Shown here: one piece after another, positions 54,601 to 61,904 of the stretch
Position numbering within the stretch: the first letter of the stretch is position 1
Layout: every line of letters begins with the position of its first letter
Translations under genes and position numbers: made by a program
NCBI RefSeq assembly: GCF_000292525.1
Contig: NZ_AEYF01000048.1
Location: 329,476-393,475 of the forward strand
DNA from: Rhizobium sp. CCGE 510
GTDB taxonomy: Bacteria; Pseudomonadota; Alphaproteobacteria; Rhizobiales; Rhizobiaceae
DNA: 64,000 nucleotides
Direction of reading: 5' to 3'
Notes under the pieces: generated by a model
Seen by the model: the letters and a program-made list of their open reading frames with translations, nothing else
Databases searched by the model: none
Told to the model about the DNA's origin: nothing

Positions 54601-55302
54601 ATGAGGCGCGGGTTGGCGAGCGGTTGGGCGGGCGGCCCCGGCGATTTGTGCCGGCGGGCTACCGAAGGACGGTATCCCTTCGCGCGCGGATCCCCCCGGG
54701 ATATCCCTTTGAGCGATTTCGCCCGGCTGTTCGGCCGCAAGGCGGAGATCGACACTTTCTTCGCCGAGAACCTCTCTCCATTCGTCGACAAATCCAAAGG
54801 TACATGGCAGTTTCGGCCAACGAGCGGTGTCGATTTCCCTATCGGCCGCAATACCTTGACCCAGTTCCAACGGGCAGCCACGATCCGCGACACCATGTTC
54901 GAGGATACCGGCCAGTTGTCAGTTGGATTCCTGCTCACCGTCGCCGAGACCGATCCGTTGACAGACCAGGTGGTGGTGGACATCGACGGCCAGCGCCTCG
55001 AACATCGACGAGGAACGGCCGCCGCGGCAATGCATTTCCATTGGCCCTCGGCCAGCGGCGTCGGCGGCGCTTCCGTCGCTTTCATCGGTTTTCAAGGCGC
55101 CATTCTCTCCAAGAGCGGCCATTGGGCGCTATTTCGCCTCTTAAATGAGGCGGACAAGCGGCCCTTGGGAGGAGGGGACCTTATTCAGGTACGACTGGTG
55201 TCCGGTGACCATTGGGCGGTTTTTAACCTCCAGCCTGACAGCGTGATGAGCCCGTTGTCCCGCAATCTGCTGTCAGAATTCCGATGTCCAGATTTCTTAT
55301 GA
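51691..55302 (+). CDS. tssM: T6SS membrane-complex protein TssM (IcmF)
   Basis: This 1,203-residue protein has two N-terminal membrane helices (VGGAGIVCALIFTLGPNISV and MLIPVGYTVIYLIQ), a cytoplasmic NTPase-like domain with P-loop GPPDSGKTT (about residues 154-162), and FVDTAGRYTIQ as switch region. A third helix follows (YTMIAAVIVTAGVLWTFSYI, about residue 470), then a large periplasmic part including the DUF1215-like and C-terminal beta domains (FLLTVAETDPLTDQ, FHWPSASGVGGASVAFIGFQ). It forms the trans-envelope channel with TssL. The end at 55302 is standard. Usual downstream genes (tagF, ppkA, pppA) are absent. Confidence 0.96.
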   Translation: MQSIKKALRWQWLRVGGAGIVCALIFTLGPNISVGGFAPLDSLRSQIAASMLIPVGYTVIYLIQSQLYKVQAYFEDLVQSRVSGALDEVGAEQKKGDPRPSDRSVGQASTLAERELEAIRHRFREALTTLKGRRYAGGISRRWLYQRPWYVMIGPPDSGKTTAIVNSGLSFPLAARSGLRAAGGVAGTENCDWWITDDAVFVDTAGRYTIQEGDADRDKAVWRGLLRMLRRSRPRQPLNGVLVTIGISELNSTSEEVLADRARCIRERLLEVYRELRLQLPIYVLFTKSDLLAGFVEFFDDLGREGREAVWGFTFAQEASEDEGDPMAFAAAYDALVGRLNERLLERMQYESNLQRRALMFGFPQQVASLKHLTQQFLKEAFGGNSFQEPLMLRGVYFLSGTQIGMPFDRVANARSQTFEIAQPPCTALRGPGRGYFISRLLREVVFAEAGLADANHRFDRRQRRIRYGAYTMIAAVIVTAGVLWTFSYIRNVERIESVRLMAGSYARGAEKLKLDRVESGDLRPILPLLQQLRDANGDSAGGRLSSSGLDQRKKIKVQTLAAYRRAVNTVLLPRLMFRLETLLVERHDDDQFVYQALKVYLMLGQQGPLQRAVVKNWMAADWRVMFPAEADAGLRSALADHLDALMEGPLPHSELNGELIERTRAKLQTVSMARRVLDIIATSPEASRAPTWRLADHAGPLAQGVLARKSGQPLSEGVPGIYTRAGFYGTFLRLLPQVADAVAAEGWVLDAQVVAPIAAGDVSQKLRRSAADLYAQEFALRWDQLIGDMSIRPFGGIDDALRTLNTLSAPTSPMRLFLFAAAQELKLKLKQPPAPENGLTKGDSVPQGEVLPSELEALFRSQPAADTPEAHVQLYMGDHFQWLHQLVEVPSNSQAGAQAPIDSALRDLGELYRSLSQAQGLAGSNILEHNGQAGVAIHQIEAGAADLPEPIRQWILGLSRHSSDLTVSGMRRGLASGWAGGPGDLCRRATEGRYPFARGSPRDIPLSDFARLFGRKAEIDTFFAENLSPFVDKSKGTWQFRPTSGVDFPIGRNTLTQFQRAATIRDTMFEDTGQLSVGFLLTVAETDPLTDQVVVDIDGQRLEHRRGTAAAAMHFHWPSASGVGGASVAFIGFQGAILSKSGHWALFRLLNEADKRPLGGGDLIQVRLVSGDHWAVFNLQPDSVMSPLSRNLLSEFRCPDFL

Positions 55303-55598
55303 CCGCCGGGATAGCATCCGACTTGCGCTGGGAAGGCCCTATGGGATCACGAGACGCCCACGCAGGTCTGCGGCGGGAGAGGTCGGCATTTCGGTTGCCG
55401 GCCGGATCGGAGGCGGTCACGGCTGCGACTGGCGGCGATCGTTGCTTGATCTCGGCGCGCCGCTTTCCCGCTCGACTAGACCGCTGGAGAGCGCGGTCAC
55501 CTCCATCAGGCAGATCTTCGGGAAGTTGGGTGATCAGATCCTGTCCCATCCTATCAACCGACGTACACTGATCTAGAACAGGAAACTGGAGAGATATA
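55303..55598. other. No confident gene
   Basis: A plus-strand frame from 55284 to 55571 overlaps the tssM end, but it lacks a family pattern and looks like a chance frame. The stretch carries the promoter or leader of the 538-residue gene, with GGAGAG before its ATG. Confidence 0.45.
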
Positions 55599-57215
55599 AT
55601 GGCCGGAATGAAGCACAATAGGACAAGAGCGAAGAAGTTTATGCAGTTGATCGACCAGACGAGGAACAGTGCGGATTTGGAGTTCTGCTTTGCGGTTGGC
55701 ACGGTTGGCGATCTGCGGAAGCCTGCTGTCCTGGTGAGTAAGAAAAAGCTCAATGGATTGGCACAAACTTTGAAAAGCATGCCTTTTGAAGATGATGAGG
55801 ATAGTGGTAAGGAGACCTTTTCGCTTCTGCGGAGAGGCACGGGCAGGATGAACGAAAACGGCGTTATCCTCGTCAAGTTGGCTGATGGTGGAAAGGCCGG
55901 GTTCCCGCAGGTCCAAAAGGTGATGAAGAAGTATTTCGTGAACTTCCGCATGAGGCTGCCTGACATGCAGGAAGCAGGAATTTTAACTGAAGAAGACATT
56001 CAGCAGTTTGAGATGAACGCCGAGGAGAACTCTCAATTTCTTCCACCCGACGACTCTGAAGAATTAAATCGGCCGATGGCGGCACTGGATAGCGCGGAAG
56101 GGAACTCCGCAGGGAGTGTTGAGGAAACTGAAGAGAGAAGCAAGCGTGAAGGCGGAGCTGAGCTCCTGGAGCAGCTTCTCCCGGAAGTGAAGGAGGGCAT
56201 TGCCGCCGCGGCAGCGACCATTTCCAATCACGCAGTAAGTCTCAGCGCGCAAATTGGCGCGGGACAGACCGCAGAGTTGTCCCATCTGACCACGAAGATC
56301 GCGGATTGGCTGCAACGTGTGCTGGCTGCGACGCCTCCGGAAGAGCAGGAGGCAACGCTGCACAACTTCGCCGGCCGGCTTCTGTTGATGCTGGCCTATC
56401 CTGAGAATCTGCGAAATCTTCAATATGTGGATGACATGCCCGATGGGGCGGGGCAGGGCGAGACAAACGGCGACCGCCGCGAAGAGGTCGTGGTGAATGG
56501 GATCGATCTGAACAGAGTCCCAACGGGTGCTCTCGATCAAGACGAGGTAGTAGAGTCCTTGTTCCGTCTGATCAAGGCAAAGGCTCAGGAGCGACAGCTT
56601 TCTTATCCGCTAGAGAACGCGAATTCTGAAAGGATTGCGAAGATAGTGTCGTCGCAATGGCCGAAGGAACTAGGCGATGTAGCCCGTAGGCGCGTGGTTG
56701 TGGAGCGTCTGATCGCAGCGGTGGTCCCGCGGCTCGGTAACGATGATCAACTTCTGGTTCTTCTTGGCATCGCAGACCAGCCCGAAAGGACCAAGTCCGT
56801 CGAAAACTCGGTCGAAAGTATCATAGCTGCATGGCAGGCTCATCTCGACACTGCCTTGACACTGAGGGATGAGGTAAAGAGCAAGATCAACCAGATGGTC
56901 GATGTGGAAGCCCGCGGCGGAACGTGGAGGTATGTCGACGACATCTTCCTGCAGTTCGGTGGAGAGCTTTCGGATCAGCTCTCCGCCATCACCGAACGCA
57001 ACGGTGAGGCAATGTCGAGCGCGACCGAGCGTGTCAGAACCACAGTTCAGAAGAAGCTCGACTATCTCAACGGCAGCGACATTGTAGCCATGCTTGACAA
57101 TCCTCCAATCGACATCGGTCCGGGCACTATAGGGCAGACGCTGCGGGAAGGGCTCGCCGCCATCACCGATGGACTGAAGCGCATCGAAACCTCGCACGCC
57201 GCGCCCGCCGCGTAG
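55599..57215 (+). CDS. Unrecognised 538-residue protein downstream of the T6SS
   Basis: ATG 55599 with GGAGAG upstream opens a soluble protein with no signal peptide and no membrane helix. About residues 1-125 look like a folded domain (KKFMQLIDQTRNSADLEFCF, RKPAVLVSKKKLNGLAQTLK, FSLLRRGTGRMNENGVILVK). A Glu-rich linker follows (135-185), then helical text with SAQIGAGQTAELSHLTTKIA, VESLFRLIKAKAQERQLSYP, RRRVVVERLIAAVVPRL and TWRYVDDIFLQFGGELSDQL. Codon use is less GC-rich than in the tss genes, so it may have come separately. It could be a T6SS cargo, an immunity or accessory protein, or unrelated. I recognise no family and propose no activity. Confidence 0.7.
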   Translation: MAGMKHNRTRAKKFMQLIDQTRNSADLEFCFAVGTVGDLRKPAVLVSKKKLNGLAQTLKSMPFEDDEDSGKETFSLLRRGTGRMNENGVILVKLADGGKAGFPQVQKVMKKYFVNFRMRLPDMQEAGILTEEDIQQFEMNAEENSQFLPPDDSEELNRPMAALDSAEGNSAGSVEETEERSKREGGAELLEQLLPEVKEGIAAAAATISNHAVSLSAQIGAGQTAELSHLTTKIADWLQRVLAATPPEEQEATLHNFAGRLLLMLAYPENLRNLQYVDDMPDGAGQGETNGDRREEVVVNGIDLNRVPTGALDQDEVVESLFRLIKAKAQERQLSYPLENANSERIAKIVSSQWPKELGDVARRRVVVERLIAAVVPRLGNDDQLLVLLGIADQPERTKSVENSVESIIAAWQAHLDTALTLRDEVKSKINQMVDVEARGGTWRYVDDIFLQFGGELSDQLSAITERNGEAMSSATERVRTTVQKKLDYLNGSDIVAMLDNPPIDIGPGTIGQTLREGLAAITDGLKRIETSHAAPAA

Positions 57216-57230
57216 TGATCGCCTGCCTCG

Positions 57231-57554
57231 ATGCCGGTCGGCCCACCGGAAGGCCGGCCGAGCACGCCATCAAACGGCTGCATCAGCGACGGAAGGAGTT
57301 CGCCGCTCAGGTGGATCAGCGAAGCGGTGAAGGAGCGGCGCACCAACAGAGGCTTCTTCTTCATCGGCTGCCGCTTCAACGACCAGATGCTGCGCACCTA
57401 CGCCCGACAGATCACGAAGCGATCCAACGCCCCACGTTTGGCGGTGCTGGATGCGGCAGCGCTGACCAACAAAGGACGCCGTTTCTTTGCAGCAAGCCCG
57501 ATCACGCTTATCGACGTGCCGACTGGCGAAGCTGCGGCTCGGCTTGTCGGCTGA
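57231..57554 (+). pseudogene. SIR2-like protein, C-terminal remnant
   Basis: The last 75 codons read NRGFFFIGCRFNDQMLRTYA, RQITKRSNAPRLAVLDAAAL and RFFAASPITLIDVPTGEAAA, the end of SIR2-fold proteins found in rhizobial symbiotic regions (the FIGCRFxDQMLRTYARQI pattern). The NAD-binding N-terminal part is missing, and text before residue 30 does not match. It may have been an NAD-consuming enzyme. Confidence 0.6.
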
Positions 57555-57604
57555 AACTAGAGTAGAGCAGGAGTATTGCGGATGCGACGATACACAAGGA
57601 TTTC

Positions 57605-57636
57605 GTCGGTCGGTCGGTCGGTCGGTCGGTCGGTCG
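57605..57636. repeat. (GTCG)8 tetranucleotide repeat
   Basis: Eight perfect GTCG units in a row. It lies in open frames on both strands (Pro-Thr-Asp-Arg and Ser-Val-Gly-Arg coding), just upstream of the nod box. Unit number may vary by slippage. Confidence 0.95.
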
Positions 57637-57736
57637 ACACCGACGTCGGAGGCGAATTTGCCGTAAACGTTGATCATCACGGCCGCCATTTGAAAGGAAG
57701 GATGGTAGTGCCGCTCGCCTTCCTATCAATCCACCC

Positions 57737-57783
57737 ATCCCTTTTTTGCACGCATTCCATCCAAACAAACAATTTTACTGGTC
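57737..57783 (+). promoter_or_regulatory. nod box
   Basis: The 47-bp element reads ATCCC-N17-ATCCAAACAA, then ACAATTTTAC and TGGTC. It matches the nod box consensus ATCCA-N17-ATCNAAACAATC-RATTTTACCAATC at roughly three quarters of its defined positions, with the 22-base spacing between the two ATC blocks exact. NodD binds such sites with flavonoid. The nolO-like remnant lies 630 bases downstream in the same direction. Confidence 0.8.
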
Positions 57784-58411
57784 AAAACAATTGCCCTTAG
57801 AAAAAACGCTGAAGAGCGCTGTGCAGAACGATTGTGTGGAGTTCTAAAAATGGGTCCTCAGGTTCGGTAGAGACTGTGCTGGAAAACGAGTTGGAGCACT
57901 CTGTCAGTTGCCTGGCCTCGATTGTTATCACGTTGGACGTGATCGGGCAAATCTTGGCCGTTGCTTCTGCCGTTTCAGTGCTAATGGGCTCTCACAAGAA
58001 GCACTGTTGCCTGGTCGACTAAATCTGTGAGTGCATCCCTCACAATGACTAGAAGCCAGAGCAGGCGCGCTCGCAGCCGCAAGGACATGATCTGCGCCTT
58101 TTGCAGGAACACCAAACCTCGTGATGTTTTCTTGCGGCTGTCGGGCCGAAATATGAAGGACTGAGTAATGTGGATAGGTTACGTGGCAGTTCTGCTGCAA
58201 ATGCTTCCGTCAGGGTTTCCGTGCGGCGTCGCAACTATAGCATCAAGAAGGTTGCGCAGCATCGATTGTCGGCAATGTCGCCGAGCCGGTCGCTATTAGT
58301 ATCGGCTTCGCCTGTGAGCTCTATCTGACACGTCAAACACAAGCTTTGAACTTACGAAAGCCGGCGGTCGGGCCAGAGCGACCTACCTTTCGAAACGGAC
58401 TGGAGAGCAAC
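57784..58411 (+). other. nod-box leader, no gene seen
   Basis: Between the nod box and the nolO-like remnant I find no supported gene. Small frames such as 57834-58022 have a GTG start and no recognisable product. Confidence 0.45.
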
Positions 58412-58720
58412 ATGCTGTGTCTAGGGCTGAGTGGGCGTCTAAGCAGAGTCTACGAAAATTCGTTCGATCTACCGAACAGCTTTATGCACAATGGGGCTGC
58501 GGTTCGCGTTCGCGACGGCCGAGTGATAGCGGCAGTCGAAGAGGAACGGCCTAACCGAATCAAGCACTCCAACACGCTACCAATTCGTTCGATTCAATAT
58601 TGCCTCGCATCTGCAGGTGTTCAGCTCAGCGACATCGACCGCATCGCGTATTATGCAACCGAGGCCTATTGCAACGCTGTGCTCGAGCGCGTGCGCCTCT
58701 CTCACCCAAGCACCCCAGTA
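58412..58720 (+). pseudogene. nolO: NolO/NodU-type carbamoyltransferase, N-terminal remnant
   Basis: ATG 58412 begins MLCLGLSGRLSRVYENSFDL, then PNSFMHNGAAVRVRDGRVIA, AVEEERPNRIKHSNTLPIRS and DIDRIAYYATEAYCNAVLER. This is the start of nodulation carbamoyltransferases. The MLCLGLSG opening fits NolO better than NodU. They add a carbamoyl group to the non-reducing end of Nod factors. About 100 codons remain before a frameshift and loss of homology; the catalytic region is missing. It probably was the first gene under the nod box at 57737. Confidence 0.7.
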
Positions 58721-58930
58721 TCGGATGCGAGGCTGTTGCAACGGGCTCGGGGAGGTCGACACGGGCTCTATATTCCTGTGGGACACCCCGATGTTCCATG
58801 TGATCGCCATCGTCACACAGATCTGGCCGCCCATTGGACGCGTGATGGCACAATGCCATGGAGGTTGTCACCCGCGCTCCACCGCCGAGATGAACTCGAA
58901 AACGTTGGACCCGGAATTGATTGTTGAGGA

Positions 58931-59941
58931 ATGAACTTCATGAAACGCAATGTAGAACAAGAGGTGACGGATCAACTCGCTTATAGGCGAAAGATGTTGC
59001 AAGATTGGAGAGGAGAGCGCCTCACTGGACACCAGATAAACCTAGCATCAATAGACCTCAACCTCCTGGTGGCGCTCGAGGCTCTGCTCGAATACCGGAA
59101 CGTGACGCACGCGGGCCAGCACATCGGGCGGAGTCAACCGGCGATGAGCCGCGCACTGGGAAGGCTGCGCGGCTTGTTCAATGATGATCTCCTGGTGCGG
59201 TCTTCAACGGGTTTGATCCCAACGCCGCAAGGCGAACATTTGGCTCAAAGGCTGCCGTCGGCACTGCGTACGATCCGAGAGATGGTGACAAGCCGCAGCG
59301 TAATCTCAAAAGAATCGGGGAGGGGGGCAACGCTGGCGATCCCCGATCATCAAGCTTTGGCTGTACTACCGCGCCTCCTGCCGTGGTTACGCGAGCGTGC
59401 CCCTCATCTCGACACACTCGCCTGTTTGCCGTTTGATCGTGCCGTGCGGGGGCTTGAGCAAGGTGATATTGATTTGGCCGTTGGGCATATCGACGTGCAA
59501 CTGCCTGGCTATTTTCGGCGCAGTCTTTATACAGACCGCTTCGCGTGTTTGTTGCGCCACGACCATCCAGCGCTGGCGCAGGAATGGACGATCGACAACT
59601 TCGCGACCTTGCGTCACGCTGCCATCAGTACGGACTCCCCCGACCACTTCGGCCCGATCTACGACCACTTGCCCAACCTGCGAGCGGATCGTAGTCCCAT
59701 ACTGTTTTCCAGCGTTCTCACGGCAGCGGTGGTAGCTTCGGCAACGGATTTGGTATTGCTCGTCCCGCGCCGCGTTGCGACCCAAGTTTCCGCGATGCTG
59801 CCGCTTAGGGTTGTTGATCCACCCCTCGAGCCGGCACCGTATAAGGTCATGCTCATCTGGCACGAGCGGTGCCATCACGACCCGCAGCATAAATGGCTGC
59901 GCAAGGAGGTCGCCGCCGCGTTGGAGACGGGAGCGGACTGA
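58931..59941 (+). CDS. LysR-family regulator (NodD/NahR-like)
   Basis: This 336-residue regulator has the helix-turn-helix (LNLLVALEALLEYRNVTHAG, QHIGRSQPAMSRALGRLRGL, FNDDLLVRSSTGLIPTPQGE) and a C-terminal sensor domain (GATLAIPDHQALAVLPRLLP, LEQGDIDLAVGHIDVQLPGY, RFACLLRHDHPAL). The wording is that of the NodD/NahR/LinR group. The start used (MNFMKRN, 58931, TGAGGA upstream) adds about 38 residues before the domain, longer than usual. It lies between the nolO-like and nifB remnants, so a symbiosis role is likely. It is not typical NodD, and the target is unknown. Confidence 0.85.
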   Translation: MNFMKRNVEQEVTDQLAYRRKMLQDWRGERLTGHQINLASIDLNLLVALEALLEYRNVTHAGQHIGRSQPAMSRALGRLRGLFNDDLLVRSSTGLIPTPQGEHLAQRLPSALRTIREMVTSRSVISKESGRGATLAIPDHQALAVLPRLLPWLRERAPHLDTLACLPFDRAVRGLEQGDIDLAVGHIDVQLPGYFRRSLYTDRFACLLRHDHPALAQEWTIDNFATLRHAAISTDSPDHFGPIYDHLPNLRADRSPILFSSVLTAAVVASATDLVLLVPRRVATQVSAMLPLRVVDPPLEPAPYKVMLIWHERCHHDPQHKWLRKEVAAALETGAD

Positions 59942-60158
59942 CACAAGAAGCGGGTGATCGGGATGCTCCTGAAGCATCAAAGAGAGCAACCGGGCATTTT
60001 GCGCGGGGAGATGACCAAGGCCCCAGCGCTGCTGCGACCGAGAGTGCCAGGCATGTTGGACGAATATCGAGACTTGGCTGCCTATGTGCTCGCGGGGCCT
60101 GCTTGTGTCCGGGCTTCTGCTGAGCTGCGGCACGGCCCGGCAGTGGCGCGGATATCTT

Positions 60159-60728
60159 CGCGCCGACTCTCGGATCGACCATGTTGATGGTGATCGTCAA
60201 GTGATCAACATTCATGTCAGCAAGCTCGCCGACACGGTCCGGCAGTGCCAGACCGTTGGTTGAAAGACACAGCTTGATATCGGGGATCTCTGTGGCTCCG
60301 CGTTCAAATGTCGCCTTTGTCTTCTTCCGGTCATAACAGGCATCGCTTGGTCCGGTGATAAAGAGCACGGAAAGCTGAGGGACTTCATTGGCGACCGCAA
60401 CGACCTTTCGCAGCGCCTGGTCAGGCGTCAGCTTTTCCGAGACGACCCCAGGCCGGCTTTCGTTGGCGCAGTATTTACGATCGCAGTAGTTGCACTGGAT
60501 ATTGCAGGCTGGTGCGGCTACGACGTGCATGCGCGCGAAATAGTAAGCTTCTTCTGAATAGCAGGAAAGGTCCTTGATTTTCTCCCACACAGCCGGCTCG
60601 GCGTGGTGCGGCTTTGCGGACGAACCGCACAATGACGCGGCGCAAGCAGTGGACTTCGCTGTGGCCAGCAGTTGGTTCATGGTTGTCGTGCTGGTCAGGC
60701 TCTTGAGCGAAATCATTGGTGGGGACAT
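60159..60728 (-). pseudogene. nifB: nifB, 5' part only
   Basis: ATG 60728 opens MSPPMISLKSLTSTTTMNQL and follows NifB through EPAVWEKIKDLSCYSEEA-like text. The radical-SAM motif is intact in HVVAAPACNIQCNYCDRKYC (Cys-x3-Cys-x2-Cys) and continues ANESRPGVVSEKLTPDQALR, PDIKLCLSTNGLALPD and VDHLTITINMVDPRVGAKI. Near 60159 homology ends; the frame runs on into unrelated sequence. About 190 of 490 residues remain, some with small changes. NifB makes the NifB-co core of the FeMo-cofactor, so this copy cannot function. Confidence 0.85.
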
Positions 60729-60765
60729 TGAAGGCTCCGTTGCTGCTTAACATCGCGGTTCAAAA

Positions 60766-60781
60766 AGCAAGGGCCATGCCA
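60766..60781 (-). promoter_or_regulatory. Sigma-54 promoter of nifB
   Basis: On the minus strand TGGCAT-GGCCC-TTGCT matches the -24/-12 consensus TGGCAC-N5-TTGCW with one difference. It is 38 bases before the nifB start. Confidence 0.85.
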
Positions 60782-60855
60782 ATGAAACTAGCTATGTTTT
60801 TCAACTGGTTAGCGTTTTTTGTCCGGTTCCCTCCATTTGCGACCCGACATAGGGT

Positions 60856-60871
60856 TGTCAGGCATTTGACA
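60856..60871 (-). promoter_or_regulatory. NifA upstream activator sequence
   Basis: TGT-N10-ACA is exact (TGTCAAATGCCTGACA on the minus strand), 75 bases upstream of the -24 box, the normal spacing for NifA with IHF bending. Confidence 0.85.
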
Positions 60872-60956
60872 ATAGACAGACACCGGTAAAATGGCGGCTC
60901 GCCTCGAGTGCATGAGTTGAGGAGGGCAGGTCGGGCCGTTCGACCACACCAGGCTT

Positions 60957-61362
60957 AGAACTTTCTTTCACCCCGATTTGATGCCCGCGGATGGCATAAC
61001 CAACCTAAGGTGGGGTGAGGCCGAGAGGCGAGCCGCCTGGCCTGAACCCACCCAGATTTCTCCATCGCGTCGATCAGCCGTTCCCGCTCGGTCAGACGCG
61101 CACCGATTGCGAGCCAGGAAGGATCGTTCGGATCACAGGCTTTGGAGGAGGCTTCGCCGAGGCAGGCGCCGGCGCGCCCGGCGGCCGCAAACGGGGATCC
61201 AGTCGACATTGGGCTCGTTCTGGCGAACTCGTCAATCGCATTGTTGCCGAATGGACCGTTAGCTCCCTTCCACACAAGCGCAGAGAGGCACTGGCTGTTC
61301 TTGCAGGCAAAATCCAACGGAGCAATGGTCCTTGATTGCGCGAGAGTTGCTGTCTTACGCAC
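60957..61362 (-). pseudogene. nifA: nifA, 3' end remnant
   Basis: The minus-strand frame has DFACKNSQCLSALVWKGANG, then FARTSPMSTGSPFAAAGRAG, SKACDPNDPSWLAIGARL and TERERLIDAMEKSGWVQA, the interdomain and C-terminal part of rhizobial NifA. The helix-turn-helix then continues in other frames as LGLTPP and VGYAIRGHQIGVK. The AAA+ domain and N-terminal GAF are missing. NifA activates nif genes at low oxygen; this copy cannot. It lies just upstream of nifB as in normal rhizobial order. Confidence 0.75.
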
Positions 61363-61508
61363 GCGGTTTCAAGTTCACAGACGTTCCCTGGGAAGCGGCA
61401 TTGCGAGGCCAGGTCAAGCGCCGACGGCGCGAATGTCCGTTCGCAGATGCACCGAACGCCACTTTCAACTCAAGACTAGACTTGCGACGGGCCGTGGACC
61501 ACGAGAAA

Positions 61509-61824
61509 ATGGTCGAATTGCATGATCGCGAAACGATCCGCGACTGTCTCTATCGGTATTGCCGCGGGATAGACGGGCGGACGAGGCGGCGCTGCGCAGC
61601 TCCTTCTGGCTCGCGCAGGACAATCACGGAGCGTATACGGGCTCCGCCGAGGCTTCATTGAGTTCGCGCTTGGTGTCTTCAAGACCGAACCGCCCAACAT
61701 CCACCAGATCACGAAAGTTCTGATTGAGTTTATCAGCCCGACTGAAGCAGCTGTCGAGAGCTACTTCACAGTGCAGCATGAGGCGGGCCGTCGCAGACAG
61801 TCGCAGCAAGATTGCAGTCTCTAA
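61509..61824 (+). pseudogene. SnoaL/NTF2-like protein with two single-base deletions
   Basis: ATG 61509 begins MVELHDRETIRDCLYRYCRG, then after a one-base slip ADEAALRSSFW, AQDNHGAYTGSA, and after a second slip EGFIEFALGVFKTE, NIHQITKVLIEFISPTEAAV and ESYFTVQHEAG. This is a small alpha+beta barrel of the SnoaL-like superfamily, often in polyketide or aromatic metabolism. Adding one base near 61575 and one G near 61652 restores a product of about 105 residues. Confidence 0.7.
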
Positions 61825-61904
61825 TCTTCGCCTGCGTCCTCGTAATAGAGGGGCGTATCAATTCGGCCGGCGGCGCAAAAAGTCATCACGATGACGGCAA
61901 GCTT

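Noticed and set aside
55284..55571. Plus-strand frame overlapping the tssM end
   Set aside because: I checked it as a possible TagF, PAAR or kinase gene. It has no matching motif and its composition is that of an arginine-rich chance frame.
57603..57640. CRISPR array
   Set aside because: The repeat unit is four bases without spacers; no array of 25-40-base direct repeats or cas gene is seen anywhere in the window.
57270..57689. Minus-strand frame with Pro-Thr-Asp-Arg repeats
   Set aside because: The repeats come from the GTCG tract, and the rest is antisense to the SIR2-like remnant.
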